A stretch of DNA of 64,000 nucleotides from Lewinellaceae bacterium (lineage in GTDB: Bacteria > Bacteroidota > Bacteroidia > Chitinophagales > Saprospiraceae), in NCBI GenBank assembly GCA_016716135.1, contig JADJWX010000008.1, positions 1-64,000 on the forward strand, written 5' to 3'. The notes under the pieces were generated by a model, which was not told the DNA's origin, made no database searches, and saw only the letters and a list, made by a program, of their open reading frames with translations. A program made the position numbers and the translations under genes. Shown one piece after another: positions 41,095 through 50,159 of this stretch; within the stretch, counting starts at the first letter, position 1; every line of letters starts with the position of its first letter.

Positions 41095-43494
41095 TTAGTT
41101 GAAAACTATCCGAACTTGCTGTACCCCCACTGCGGATTGGATGGTCAGAAAATATACGCCGGCAGCCAGTCCGCTGCGGGCTACCCGGACGCTTGACTCC
41201 CCGGCCAGGATGCTTTCCCAAACGGGTTGGCCGGCTGTATTGCTCAATTTGAGGGCGACATTTTTTGGATTTCCCCAACCCAAAAAGACGGTGAAGAAAT
41301 CTTGCGCCGGGTTCGGTACCACAAAAACCTGTTGGGCCTGTACCGGATTTTGCGTCCTGGTGACCCCCGTTTGCACACATGCCGGAATGGCGACCTGTGC
41401 GTTCGAGCGGTGGTATTTTTCGTTTATCACATTGTATATGGCGCCAAGACAGGCTTCGGGTGCGGTCAATTTGGTATAGTGGATGCGGATAAGGTCGCCG
41501 GGGAGAATGTTTTTTTTCAAGCCTTTTTCCGTGATGCTCAGCGCCTGTATTTTGTTCTGACTGTTAAATTCCCAGGTCCCGGCGAAGGTGGTGTCCAGGT
41601 TTTCAATGCCGGAAATATCCAGCCCGGTCACTTCAAATTCAAAGCCGTATAGTTTGTTGTAGGGGTTGACGATCCGAACGTCGAAGGTTTTTTGCACCGT
41701 ATCCAGGTTCCCCGGCAACAGGTACACAATGTCGTTCGGATTGTCGGCGCCCCCGGGGAACCGGCAGGCATAACGGACACCCCAATATGGCACATCGTCG
41801 GCATGCAGTACGCACTCTTGCAGGAGGGCGGCATCGTACACATCCAAATCGCCATCGTCGTCCAGATCGTAGCAGGAAGTTGCGGTGCCGGCGCCTTGCA
41901 GGTTATTGGCGAGGTATTGTTCAATATCCGTCATTTCCTGCAGGGTATCCTGGTCCCAGTCGCCGTGCAACAACACGCCGCCGCATACGCCGGAGCAATC
42001 CGGTTGAGCAGGCCCGAATGTTTCGCCGAAACAATCGGTGTACGTCGGGCAATCGTTCATTTCTTCGATTACCGGGTTTCCATGGACATCGTAAAACAGC
42101 TCAAAACAGGCCTGCGCCCAATTATTGTCATACGTGGCTTCCCTGCGCCCGGTCTTATCGGGCGATTTGTCCCAGTTGACACGCACAACCAATGTGTAAA
42201 ATCCGGCATTAAGGCCGGTGAGGTCTATCCATTGGCAATCGATGGTATTGTCATAACTGTCTCCGCAACCTGAAGAAATGCCCATATTGCTGCAGCTGTA
42301 TTTACTGTTTCCGCCGCCGTTGCATTCCTGGTCGAATATGCAGAACCCGTTTTTGAAGCCGATTGGCAGCAATACACCATTTTGGTCAAAGAGGTTGTAT
42401 TCGGCATATCCGCGGTAGTGCCAGTGGTGGTGGCAGGGGTCCCAAACGAATTGATCGGAAGGGATATCCGGGGCAGGCGGGGGCGCTCCGATGTAATAGT
42501 CGGCAACCCCGATGTTTTGAATATTTGTGGTAAACCGCAAAATGAACCGTGGGCCAAAACCATTTACACAGCCTTCGGCCACGTGGCACGGATCGATAGA
42601 AACCAGGCGATCGGGTGTTAAACTATTGCGCAGCACATCCTCAAGCACTATGAGATCGGGCAGGTCGGTACAATCCGGGTCGCCGGGATAAATGCAGGTG
42701 TCGGTCACGGTTGCCAGGGGCTGGTAATTGCAGGCCAGCGCATCGGTACATCCGACAACCGGCCCGATGTATTGCAGCGAAAAGCCGATGGCTTTCCCAT
42801 TGCAACTGCCATTGGCATATCCGAGCCGGATAAAATATTCGGTACCGGCAGCCAGGTACAATTCGGCCCGGGCGCCGTTGGGGTTGGCCGGGCAGCCGCC
42901 GTCGGCGTAAAAAGTAGTGCCGATATTATTGTTGGTGACGGTAATACCCTGACAGCGGTCGTATACCCAGATTTTGGTGGGGCAATCCAACTGGGCGTCA
43001 CAGGTGCTGATCCGGTAGGTGCCGGTGTCGGGCGGCGTAAAACTGTACCAGATTTCAAATCCGTTTATCGTCGTGTGGCTCCCGGTGTCGATCTCCAGCG
43101 GATTGGTGCAAAATCCGCCGGGCGGGCACCCGAAGGTCACCTGTTCACTAAAGCCATAATTATAGCCGTCGTATTCAAAATACAACTGGTCGTCCAGGTA
43201 AAGATTGAAGCGACCGTCCGGTTCCATACCATCGCCGTTTGAATCAGCAATGGTAAATACCACGCAAATTCCCTGAGTAATACAGTATTCAAAAACCTGT
43301 GGTCCGGCACTGGAGGGCTGCCCGGTTGCAAACACGAAACCGGAATTCAGGTCGACAAATTTCCAGGAAACCTCCTCCCAGTATTGATCCGGATCGATTT
43401 CCAGGCGAACGGTTGTCTCAAACGGCTGGCATTGTGCCTGAAGAGCATGGGCAGCTGAAACCAGCAATAAACTAAGCAGTAGAATACGGATCAT
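41095..43494 (-). CDS. Secreted lysyl-oxidase-domain protein with T9SS sorting domain
   Basis: Start chosen at ATG 43494 (MIRILLLSLLLVSAAHALQA), a clear signal peptide; the frame is open to 43593. Numbering here is from that upper limit (832 residues). An N-terminal Ig-like region precedes a lysyl-oxidase domain (~310-500). Copper His motif HxHxH is in 'DPCHHHWHYRG' (~388-392). The residues that form the LTQ cofactor are both present: Lys414 (GFKNGFC) and Tyr447 (GCGDSYD). 'TIDCQWIDLTGLNAGFYTLV' matches animal LOX closely. A dockerin/EF-hand-like segment ('CYDLDDDGDLDVYDAALL') and a T9SS type A C-terminal domain ('VFVVPNPAQDFFTVFL') follow. LOX oxidises peptidyl lysine to aldehyde for crosslinking. 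Confidence 0.88.
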   Translation of the reverse strand: MIRILLLSLLLVSAAHALQAQCQPFETTVRLEIDPDQYWEEVSWKFVDLNSGFVFATGQPSSAGPQVFEYCITQGICVVFTIADSNGDGMEPDGRFNLYLDDQLYFEYDGYNYGFSEQVTFGCPPGGFCTNPLEIDTGSHTTINGFEIWYSFTPPDTGTYRISTCDAQLDCPTKIWVYDRCQGITVTNNNIGTTFYADGGCPANPNGARAELYLAAGTEYFIRLGYANGSCNGKAIGFSLQYIGPVVGCTDALACNYQPLATVTDTCIYPGDPDCTDLPDLIVLEDVLRNSLTPDRLVSIDPCHVAEGCVNGFGPRFILRFTTNIQNIGVADYYIGAPPPAPDIPSDQFVWDPCHHHWHYRGYAEYNLFDQNGVLLPIGFKNGFCIFDQECNGGGNSKYSCSNMGISSGCGDSYDNTIDCQWIDLTGLNAGFYTLVVRVNWDKSPDKTGRREATYDNNWAQACFELFYDVHGNPVIEEMNDCPTYTDCFGETFGPAQPDCSGVCGGVLLHGDWDQDTLQEMTDIEQYLANNLQGAGTATSCYDLDDDGDLDVYDAALLQECVLHADDVPYWGVRYACRFPGGADNPNDIVYLLPGNLDTVQKTFDVRIVNPYNKLYGFEFEVTGLDISGIENLDTTFAGTWEFNSQNKIQALSITEKGLKKNILPGDLIRIHYTKLTAPEACLGAIYNVINEKYHRSNAQVAIPACVQTGVTRTQNPVQAQQVFVVPNPAQDFFTVFLGWGNPKNVALKLSNTAGQPVWESILAGESSVRVARSGLAAGVYFLTIQSAVGVQQVRIVFN

Positions 43495-43617
43495 GGCAGG
43501 CAGATTTTGGCTGAACACCTGGGCGAATATGGCAATTTTAACCAAGACCGGACGGGCGGCAATAATGCTTCCTTTTTGTAAAACATGAATCATCCCGAAT
43601 TTTTAAAATGACTTGGG

Positions 43618-43943
43618 TACCGGCGTGCAAAGGCAAGTTATATTTAGGATTCCCGCTTTCGAGCAGACAGGTTCCTCGCTACGCTCGGAATGACAATGCG
43701 TATTAAATAAAACAGGGAGGGGCGGTAAAACCCGGTAAAGCAACATTTCGTCGCCCCTTTCTTTTAGCCCAACCATAGTGGGATACGCTGAGGCCAAAAC
43801 TGGGGGGCGAGGCAATGTTCCCTTTTTCCAAATCTTTCGCCCCCCGGATTCTTATAAGGTGGTCTTGTCATTCCGAGTGCAGCGAGGAACCTGCCCGCTC
43901 GAAAGCGGGAATCCTAAATATAACTTGCCTTTGCACGCCGGTA
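43618..43943. mobile_element. MITE-like repeat, copy 2, inside a 47-bp inverted repeat
   Basis: The core 43668-43893 is a near-identical copy of 34601-34824 with 29-bp inverted ends (one mismatch each to copy 1). Outside it, 43618-43664 and 43897-43943 are perfect 47-bp inverted repeats (TACCGGCGTGCAAAGGCAAG...). The whole 326-bp element can fold into one long hairpin. No transposase is present. Confidence 0.82.
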
Positions 43944-43949
43944 GAAAAG

Positions 43950-44098
43950 TCAAATATTTGTAGATCAGAGATTTAAGAGGGATCGACGACCTCGTAGAGG
44001 TCGCATGTGCAGGGGTTAGCACCTGGAGATTCGACCTCTCCGAGGTCGGGCAACGGGTAACCGGAGCATTTCTACAAATATTTGACCTCTCCGAGGTC
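43950..44098. repeat. GACCTC/GAGGTC palindrome cluster within inverted repeat
   Basis: Three 15-bp palindromes of form GACCTCnnnGAGGTC (43988-44002, 44033-44047, 44084-44098) lie within an inverted pair TCAAATATTTGTAGA (43950-43964 and 44071-44085). The same palindrome occurs at 34537-34551, 35059-35073 and, with one change, 35112-35126. The stretch 43594-44226 has no gene. Confidence 0.75.
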
Positions 44099-44226
44099 TT
44101 TTATGGAAAATTCAGGATGACCCATGTTAGCCCCCAGTGCATCAAAATTCTGTTTAATTGTATCTTACCTGCAAGTTGTCACACCGATTACATCTTTCGC
44201 CAAATATTTTCAAAGCAAAACAACCT

Positions 44227-47200
44227 ATGTTAAAACTATTTACCCCCCTTGTCTTCCTCGTTTGCTTCCTGTTTTTTCTTGTTAATTCTATTGCTGCGCA
44301 ACAACTTCCTGCGCCGCTGGATGCGTCCGGGGAATTAAGCCCGTTGGGCCATGCAGCATGTATCATACGGGAAACAATAAACTGCACGGATAAAACCGTA
44401 ACCCTGCAGGCTTTTTTAAGAAACAATATCGGTGGCGGCGAAACACCTCTGGTTGTGGATTGGAGCACCGGGGAGAATGCCCACTTTATCGTCGTGCATC
44501 CTCCCGGAACGTATTCCTATGTGGATGCCCCCTTCAACTGCGATCACCATGAGAATTTTACCAGCATTGCGGCATTTTTTGAGGGAAACCTGGAGATTAC
44601 AGGTCCCCCCGCCTTCTGCCTGGGCGCCGTTTCAGTTGATCTGACCGTAAACACAGGAGGCTATATTTTTAATGAATTCATGTGGACGCCGAACATTTCA
44701 GACGATCTTACCCCTGTTACCGTCAACGGACCCGGAACATATTCCATACAGGTGACCGACGAACTGGGCTGCCCTACCAATGCCTCCATTACCATACCGC
44801 CGTCTCCACCCATCTTACCGATCCTTTCCGGTCCAAACGTTCTGTGTACGGAAAACGACACCGGATTTATTTCAATAAATCCACCCTTTGCTTCTTATCA
44901 ATGGGAGGACGGCCAGACTACAAATCCTGCGGTGGTCTATGGCCCCGGATATTTTGAAGTAACCGTTACCAATATGTTTGGATGTACGGGCACGGGCGTA
45001 ACCGGTATTCAGAGCGGAGACGTGCAAGATTTGGCAATTTTAACCAACAACGATGAATTGTGCCCCGGCGAATCAACACAGCTAACCCTCAACGGCGCTT
45101 TTATCGGATACAATTGGTCAAATGGAATATCGGGGTTGAGTAATACGGTAAACGCCCCCGGAACATACACAGTCACCGTTACAAATATTCACGGCTGTAC
45201 CGGCACAGCTTCTATTCCCATATTCGCCAAACCCGTACCACAGATTAACGTGGAAACCCCGGCTGCTTGTTCAGGTGAAAATGCGACACTTTCTGTTTCC
45301 GGCGGCTCCTTTATGAATTATCATTGGTCAACCGGGGATACTACACAAACAATAACCGTCAATAGTCCCGGAGCATACGCAGTCACCGTAACCGGCGATA
45401 CCATTTGTCCGGCAGTAGACACCTCGATATTGGCATTTTCGGCTCCGCCAAACGCTATCATTGAGGCGCCGCCGCTATTGGATTGTACCAACAACCTGGT
45501 GGTACTGGATGCTACCAATTCCGATGGCGGCACACCTGTCGGGATAAACTGGACCACTATTGGCGGAAACATAATTGGCGGCCAGGGCACGCTAATGCTT
45601 TCCGTAAACACACCGGGCGAGTATATTCTGGAACTATACGACTCTGTCACCACCTGTTTTGCCTATGATACCGCCACCGTAATTTCCAATCAGGTCCCTC
45701 CACCGGTGGACGCCGGGCCGGATGGCCTGGTGAATTGCACAATAACGAACATCAATATTGGCCCGGCTTCGAATCCGGCGGATTCAACCCTTGTTTACGC
45801 CTGGTCGACACCCGATGGCAATATTGTGTCCGGCCAATCGTCCTGGACCGCTGTGGTCAATGCGCCGGGTATTTACATCATTGAAGTAACGGATATCACA
45901 AATAATTGCCTGTCCTACGATACGGTAATGGTGGCCCAGGACATTGCGCCACCAACACCGCTTATCGCTGCTCCGGACTCGATCACCTGCATGGTAAATT
46001 CCGTAGTGCTGGATGGTTCCGGCAGTATGGGAAACAACCTGCTTTTCAGCTGGTCGACCTTGGACGGGAATATACTTTCGGGCTCAGGCACCTCCATGGC
46101 TACCGTCAGTCAGGAAGGCACATATGCGCTGCTCGTCACGGATCAAAGCAACGGTTGCACGGCAAGCACTTCGGTTGAAGTAGTGCAGGATGCAGACATT
46201 CCGTTGGCCAATGCCGCTCTGCCTGATACCCTGAACTGCCTGACAACACAGATTGACCTCGACGGCGCCGGCTCTACTACCGGGAATGCAATCAGCTACA
46301 GTTGGACTACGGTAAATGGAAATATTGTGGCCGGAGCAACGACGCTTTTCCCAACGGTGAACCAGCCCGGGAATTACCTGCTGACCGTTGTAAATAATTC
46401 GAACAATTGCACGGCTTCCTTTAATGTTTCCGTTCCCCAGGACATTCAGGATCCCATGGCAAATGCCGGTACGGCCCAGACCCTGAACTGTACCTCCCCA
46501 ACTCTCCAGCTGGATGGCAGCACTTCAAGCGCAGGCCCTTCCATAACGTACCAATGGACCACACCGGATGGAAATATTGTTACAGGCGCAACGACCATCA
46601 TGCCGACCGTCGATCAGGTTGGAACCTATGTGCTCCTGGTTACAAATACCAACAACGGGTGCACATCTACTGCCGCAACTACAGTGCAGGAAGATGCCGC
46701 GGCGCCGGTAGTCAACATTGCCCCGCCCGCTCAACTGGATTGCATTACAACCTCGATTACCGTCGACGGGAGCAGCTCGAGTCAGGGTTCGCCATTCCAA
46801 CTGGCCTGGTCAGACCCGCAAGGCGGAATTGTGAGCGGAGCCACCTCCCTCCAACCCACAGTGAACCTTCCGGGTACGTACACCCTTGTAATTACAAACA
46901 CCCAAAATGGCTGTGTTGACTCGCTGGAGGTGCAGGTTGCACAGGATATTACGCCGCCCGACCCCGATGCCGGCCCCGACGATCTGATCAATTGTTACGA
47001 GCCTTCCATTGCGATCGGAAGCGCCAATAACCCTTCCGGGGCAAATTTTACCTTGTTGTGGACGACCATAGACGGCAACATTGTTTCCGGCGCCGGTACC
47101 AGCACGCCAATGGTGGATCTGGCCGGCACGTACACCCTGCTGATCACCAATTCGGACAATGGTTGTACGGCTACCGATGAGGCAACAGTTACCGATGATT

Positions 47201-49770
47201 TTCTCCAGCCAACTGCCGATGCGGGCCCGGGCTTTCAACTGGATTGCCAGCAAACCAGCTATGTGTTGCAGGCTGTGGCCGGGCAAGGAACCAACCTGGT
47301 CTTTGAGTGGACGACGCCGAACGGAAATATTGTCTCCGGGGCTACCTCCCTGAATCCGGAAGTAAATGCTGCAGGTGATTACCAACTCCTGGTTACCAAT
47401 CAGGACAACGGCTGTACCAATACCGCTACAGTTGCCATCACACAAAGCGCGGATGTGCCAATTGCCGCTGCCGGGATGCCTCAAACACTGACCTGCACCA
47501 ACACACAGCTCCAGTTGAACGGCCAGGGATCCAGCACCGGCGCCGGGATCAGTTATAACTGGACCACCTTGAACGGGACTATCGTAAGCGGAAATACGAC
47601 TATAAACCCCGTGATAAGCGCTCCCGGCGCCTACACGCTGGAGGTATTTGACAGTACTAATAATTGCAGCGCCTTTTCGAATGTGCTCATTGGCCAGAAC
47701 ATCGAAAATCCTGTTATCGACGCCGGGCCGGACAATACCCTGACCTGTACCGTCCTGGACACCCAGTTGCAGGCCAACGTGATCAGTTCAAGCAGCAACA
47801 TGCTTCAATACAGTTGGAGCACGCCGGACGGAACGATCTTGTCCGGTGCCGGCACCAGCACGCCTGTTATCGGTAGTGCCGGCAACTATGTGCTTCTTGT
47901 AACCGATCTCAGCAATGGCTGTACGGCTACAGATCAGTTGACTGTTGTAAATGATGTGGCCACGCCAACTGCTCAAATTGTACCGGCGCCAACACTTACC
48001 TGCATCCTGACCAGCATCCCGCTGGATGGCACAGCATCCAGTACGGGTCCGGAGTTTACTTTTCTTTGGAGCAGTCACGACGGTAATTTCGCAGGTCCGC
48101 CCAATACGCTGCAGCCCACCATTGATGCGCCAGGCACATATGAACTGCTCATAACCAATACTACGAACGGTTGTACAGAAACGGCATCTGTCGTAGTGCC
48201 TGAAGACGTCATGCTTCCGGTAGCAGAAGCCGGGCCCGCCCTTGTGCTAACCTGCGCCGACCCAAGCCTTGGTCTGGACGCCTCGGGCACGAGCACCGGT
48301 CCGGAATTCCAGTATCTGTGGACCACCACGGACGGGCAAATTGATAATGGTAGCACCGGGCTGATGCCAACCGTATCGCTGCCGGGTACGTATGCATTAC
48401 TGGTGACAAACACTGCCAACGGATGCACCGCCACAGATGAGGTACAAACCACTTCGGATATGCAACTCCCGGTGCTTTCCTCCGCCAACCCGGATGAAAT
48501 TACCTGTATTCAAAACAACGTGACGCTCCAGGCAACGGCGATAAATGCCGGAAACAACCCGCAGTATCAATGGAGTACACCGGACGGGAATATTGTGTCG
48601 GGGCAATCCACGTTGAACCCCAATGTAAATTCAGCGGGTGTTTATACGCTTTTGGTTGAGAATACGGCTAACGGATGTACCAGTTCCATTATGGTGACCG
48701 TACAGGAGGACATAATACCGCCAAGTGTCAATATCAGCAACCCGGATCTGCTGACCTGTAGTGTCACTCAACTCACGTTGACCGCAAACCCGTCTGCAGG
48801 TACGTCTTTGCAATGGTCTACCCCGGATGGGAACATTGTAAGCGGCGGTACTTTGGCCAACCCCGTAATCAATGCGCCCGGAACGTATGCGCTGTTGGTG
48901 ACCGATAATGCCAATGGATGTACCAATGCAGGCAGTATACAGGTATTGGAGGAACAGAACATACCCACCGGTTTTGATTTTGTACTCACACCACCGACCT
49001 GTTTGGGCGAACCGGGCATGGTAATCATTGGTTCGGTGCAGGGTGGAATTGGCCCCTACATGTATTCGGTCGATGCCGGGCAACATTTTCAATCGCTGGC
49101 GTCTTTTGAAAATTTGAAACCTGGAAATTACACGCTGGTAATTCAGGACATCAATGGTTGTGAAGTTGAAGCCTCTTTGGACGTTCCGGAGCCTCCGGAG
49201 CCGGGTGTCGGGTTGCCCCCGCTGTTTACGATTCAACTGGGTGAAAGTCTGCTGTTGGAACCAATACTTCCTGCCGGCTTCCCAATTGGTTCGATCGACT
49301 CGGTAGTTTGGTCGCCGACGACCAACCTGACGTTCTCCGGGTCGTCTGTTCAGGCGCAACTAAACCCTACGGCCAATCCCTTGGAATACACGAAGTATAC
49401 GCTCACGCTCTATACAGCGGATGGCTGTAGCGCCACTGCCAGTACGCAAATATGGATAAAAACCAACCTGGATATTTATGCCCCCACGGCCATCAAACCG
49501 AATGATCCGGAGCATCCGGAAAATGCGTATTTCACCTTGTATACCAGCGAACTGGGTATCGATAAGATCAATACGCTACAGATTTACGACCGATGGGGAA
49601 CTCAGATTTGGGAGAAACAAAACTTCCAGCCCAACAACCCGACCGATGGCTGGGACGGCACCTATCAGCGTGATGCGCTTAATCCCGGCGTTTTTGTCTG
49701 GTGGGCCGAAGTCATGCTGATTAATGGCCGGAAAATACTCCTGGAAGGGGGTGTCACCATATTACGGTAG
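44227..49770 (+). CDS. Giant secreted PKD-like repeat protein, T9SS type B
   Basis: 1,847 residues from ATG 44227 ('MLKLFTPLVFLVCFLFFLVN', a signal peptide). After an N-terminal region come 14 degenerate repeats of about 85 residues, each with a W[ST]TPDGNIVSG-type strand and ending GTYxLLVTNxxNGC. These are PKD/Ig-like beta modules. The C-terminus has a SprB-like word ('FDFVLTPPTCLGEPG') and a gliding-motility-associated/T9SS type B domain ('LQIYDRWGTQIWEKQNF', 'DGWDGTYQRDALNPGVFVWW'). It should be exported through T9SS and stay on or leave the surface as an adhesin. Terminator-like hairpins follow at 49828 and 49942. Confidence 0.9.
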   Translation: MLKLFTPLVFLVCFLFFLVNSIAAQQLPAPLDASGELSPLGHAACIIRETINCTDKTVTLQAFLRNNIGGGETPLVVDWSTGENAHFIVVHPPGTYSYVDAPFNCDHHENFTSIAAFFEGNLEITGPPAFCLGAVSVDLTVNTGGYIFNEFMWTPNISDDLTPVTVNGPGTYSIQVTDELGCPTNASITIPPSPPILPILSGPNVLCTENDTGFISINPPFASYQWEDGQTTNPAVVYGPGYFEVTVTNMFGCTGTGVTGIQSGDVQDLAILTNNDELCPGESTQLTLNGAFIGYNWSNGISGLSNTVNAPGTYTVTVTNIHGCTGTASIPIFAKPVPQINVETPAACSGENATLSVSGGSFMNYHWSTGDTTQTITVNSPGAYAVTVTGDTICPAVDTSILAFSAPPNAIIEAPPLLDCTNNLVVLDATNSDGGTPVGINWTTIGGNIIGGQGTLMLSVNTPGEYILELYDSVTTCFAYDTATVISNQVPPPVDAGPDGLVNCTITNINIGPASNPADSTLVYAWSTPDGNIVSGQSSWTAVVNAPGIYIIEVTDITNNCLSYDTVMVAQDIAPPTPLIAAPDSITCMVNSVVLDGSGSMGNNLLFSWSTLDGNILSGSGTSMATVSQEGTYALLVTDQSNGCTASTSVEVVQDADIPLANAALPDTLNCLTTQIDLDGAGSTTGNAISYSWTTVNGNIVAGATTLFPTVNQPGNYLLTVVNNSNNCTASFNVSVPQDIQDPMANAGTAQTLNCTSPTLQLDGSTSSAGPSITYQWTTPDGNIVTGATTIMPTVDQVGTYVLLVTNTNNGCTSTAATTVQEDAAAPVVNIAPPAQLDCITTSITVDGSSSSQGSPFQLAWSDPQGGIVSGATSLQPTVNLPGTYTLVITNTQNGCVDSLEVQVAQDITPPDPDAGPDDLINCYEPSIAIGSANNPSGANFTLLWTTIDGNIVSGAGTSTPMVDLAGTYTLLITNSDNGCTATDEATVTDDFLQPTADAGPGFQLDCQQTSYVLQAVAGQGTNLVFEWTTPNGNIVSGATSLNPEVNAAGDYQLLVTNQDNGCTNTATVAITQSADVPIAAAGMPQTLTCTNTQLQLNGQGSSTGAGISYNWTTLNGTIVSGNTTINPVISAPGAYTLEVFDSTNNCSAFSNVLIGQNIENPVIDAGPDNTLTCTVLDTQLQANVISSSSNMLQYSWSTPDGTILSGAGTSTPVIGSAGNYVLLVTDLSNGCTATDQLTVVNDVATPTAQIVPAPTLTCILTSIPLDGTASSTGPEFTFLWSSHDGNFAGPPNTLQPTIDAPGTYELLITNTTNGCTETASVVVPEDVMLPVAEAGPALVLTCADPSLGLDASGTSTGPEFQYLWTTTDGQIDNGSTGLMPTVSLPGTYALLVTNTANGCTATDEVQTTSDMQLPVLSSANPDEITCIQNNVTLQATAINAGNNPQYQWSTPDGNIVSGQSTLNPNVNSAGVYTLLVENTANGCTSSIMVTVQEDIIPPSVNISNPDLLTCSVTQLTLTANPSAGTSLQWSTPDGNIVSGGTLANPVINAPGTYALLVTDNANGCTNAGSIQVLEEQNIPTGFDFVLTPPTCLGEPGMVIIGSVQGGIGPYMYSVDAGQHFQSLASFENLKPGNYTLVIQDINGCEVEASLDVPEPPEPGVGLPPLFTIQLGESLLLEPILPAGFPIGSIDSVVWSPTTNLTFSGSSVQAQLNPTANPLEYTKYTLTLYTADGCSATASTQIWIKTNLDIYAPTAIKPNDPEHPENAYFTLYTSELGIDKINTLQIYDRWGTQIWEKQNFQPNNPTDGWDGTYQRDALNPGVFVWWAEVMLINGRKILLEGGVTILR

Positions 49771-49827
49771 CGCCCATATAACTGTTTTTAAAGAGGCTGT
49801 ATCAAAAGGAGGCTACAGCGGTATCTT

Positions 49828-49860
49828 ACTCGTCCTGCGACTCAAAGTCGTAGGACGAGT
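49828..49860. terminator. Hairpin after the giant PKD gene
   Basis: ACTCGTCCTGCGACT, a 3-nt loop, then AGTCGTAGGACGAGT (one G-T type pair). It begins 58 bp past the stop codon. It is related to the hairpins at 1271-1302 and 60316-60375. Confidence 0.6.
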
Positions 49861-49941
49861 GCCCACATAGCCCGATAAGATCTACAAGGATAGTGCCTGA
49901 ACAAGGCTTGCCTGCTAAACCAAAAAAATCCGGGCTATGTA

Positions 49942-49983
49942 AAAAGCGGCGCCAATCTATCATACAGATTGGCGCCGCTTTCA
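49942..49983. terminator. Strong rho-independent-type hairpin
   Basis: AAAGCGGCGCCAATCT, loop ATCATAC, then AGATTGGCGCCGCTTT and TCATTTT. The 16-bp stem with A-run and T-run can work in both directions. It separates the PKD giant from the glycine-rich giants. Confidence 0.85.
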
Positions 49984-50159
49984 TTTTAACAGCATGCGGC
50001 CGGTACCAGGCCGATCCAAAATGTCGGATTCCTTCAGCATTATGTCGGATTCTTTCACGTTGCCCGGGGCGAACTTTGTAGCCGGATATGTGCCCGTGTC
50101 GAATTATGGCCCGACCCATCTTTCCGGAGTAATCCTGTAATTGTAATTATCCTGTTCTC

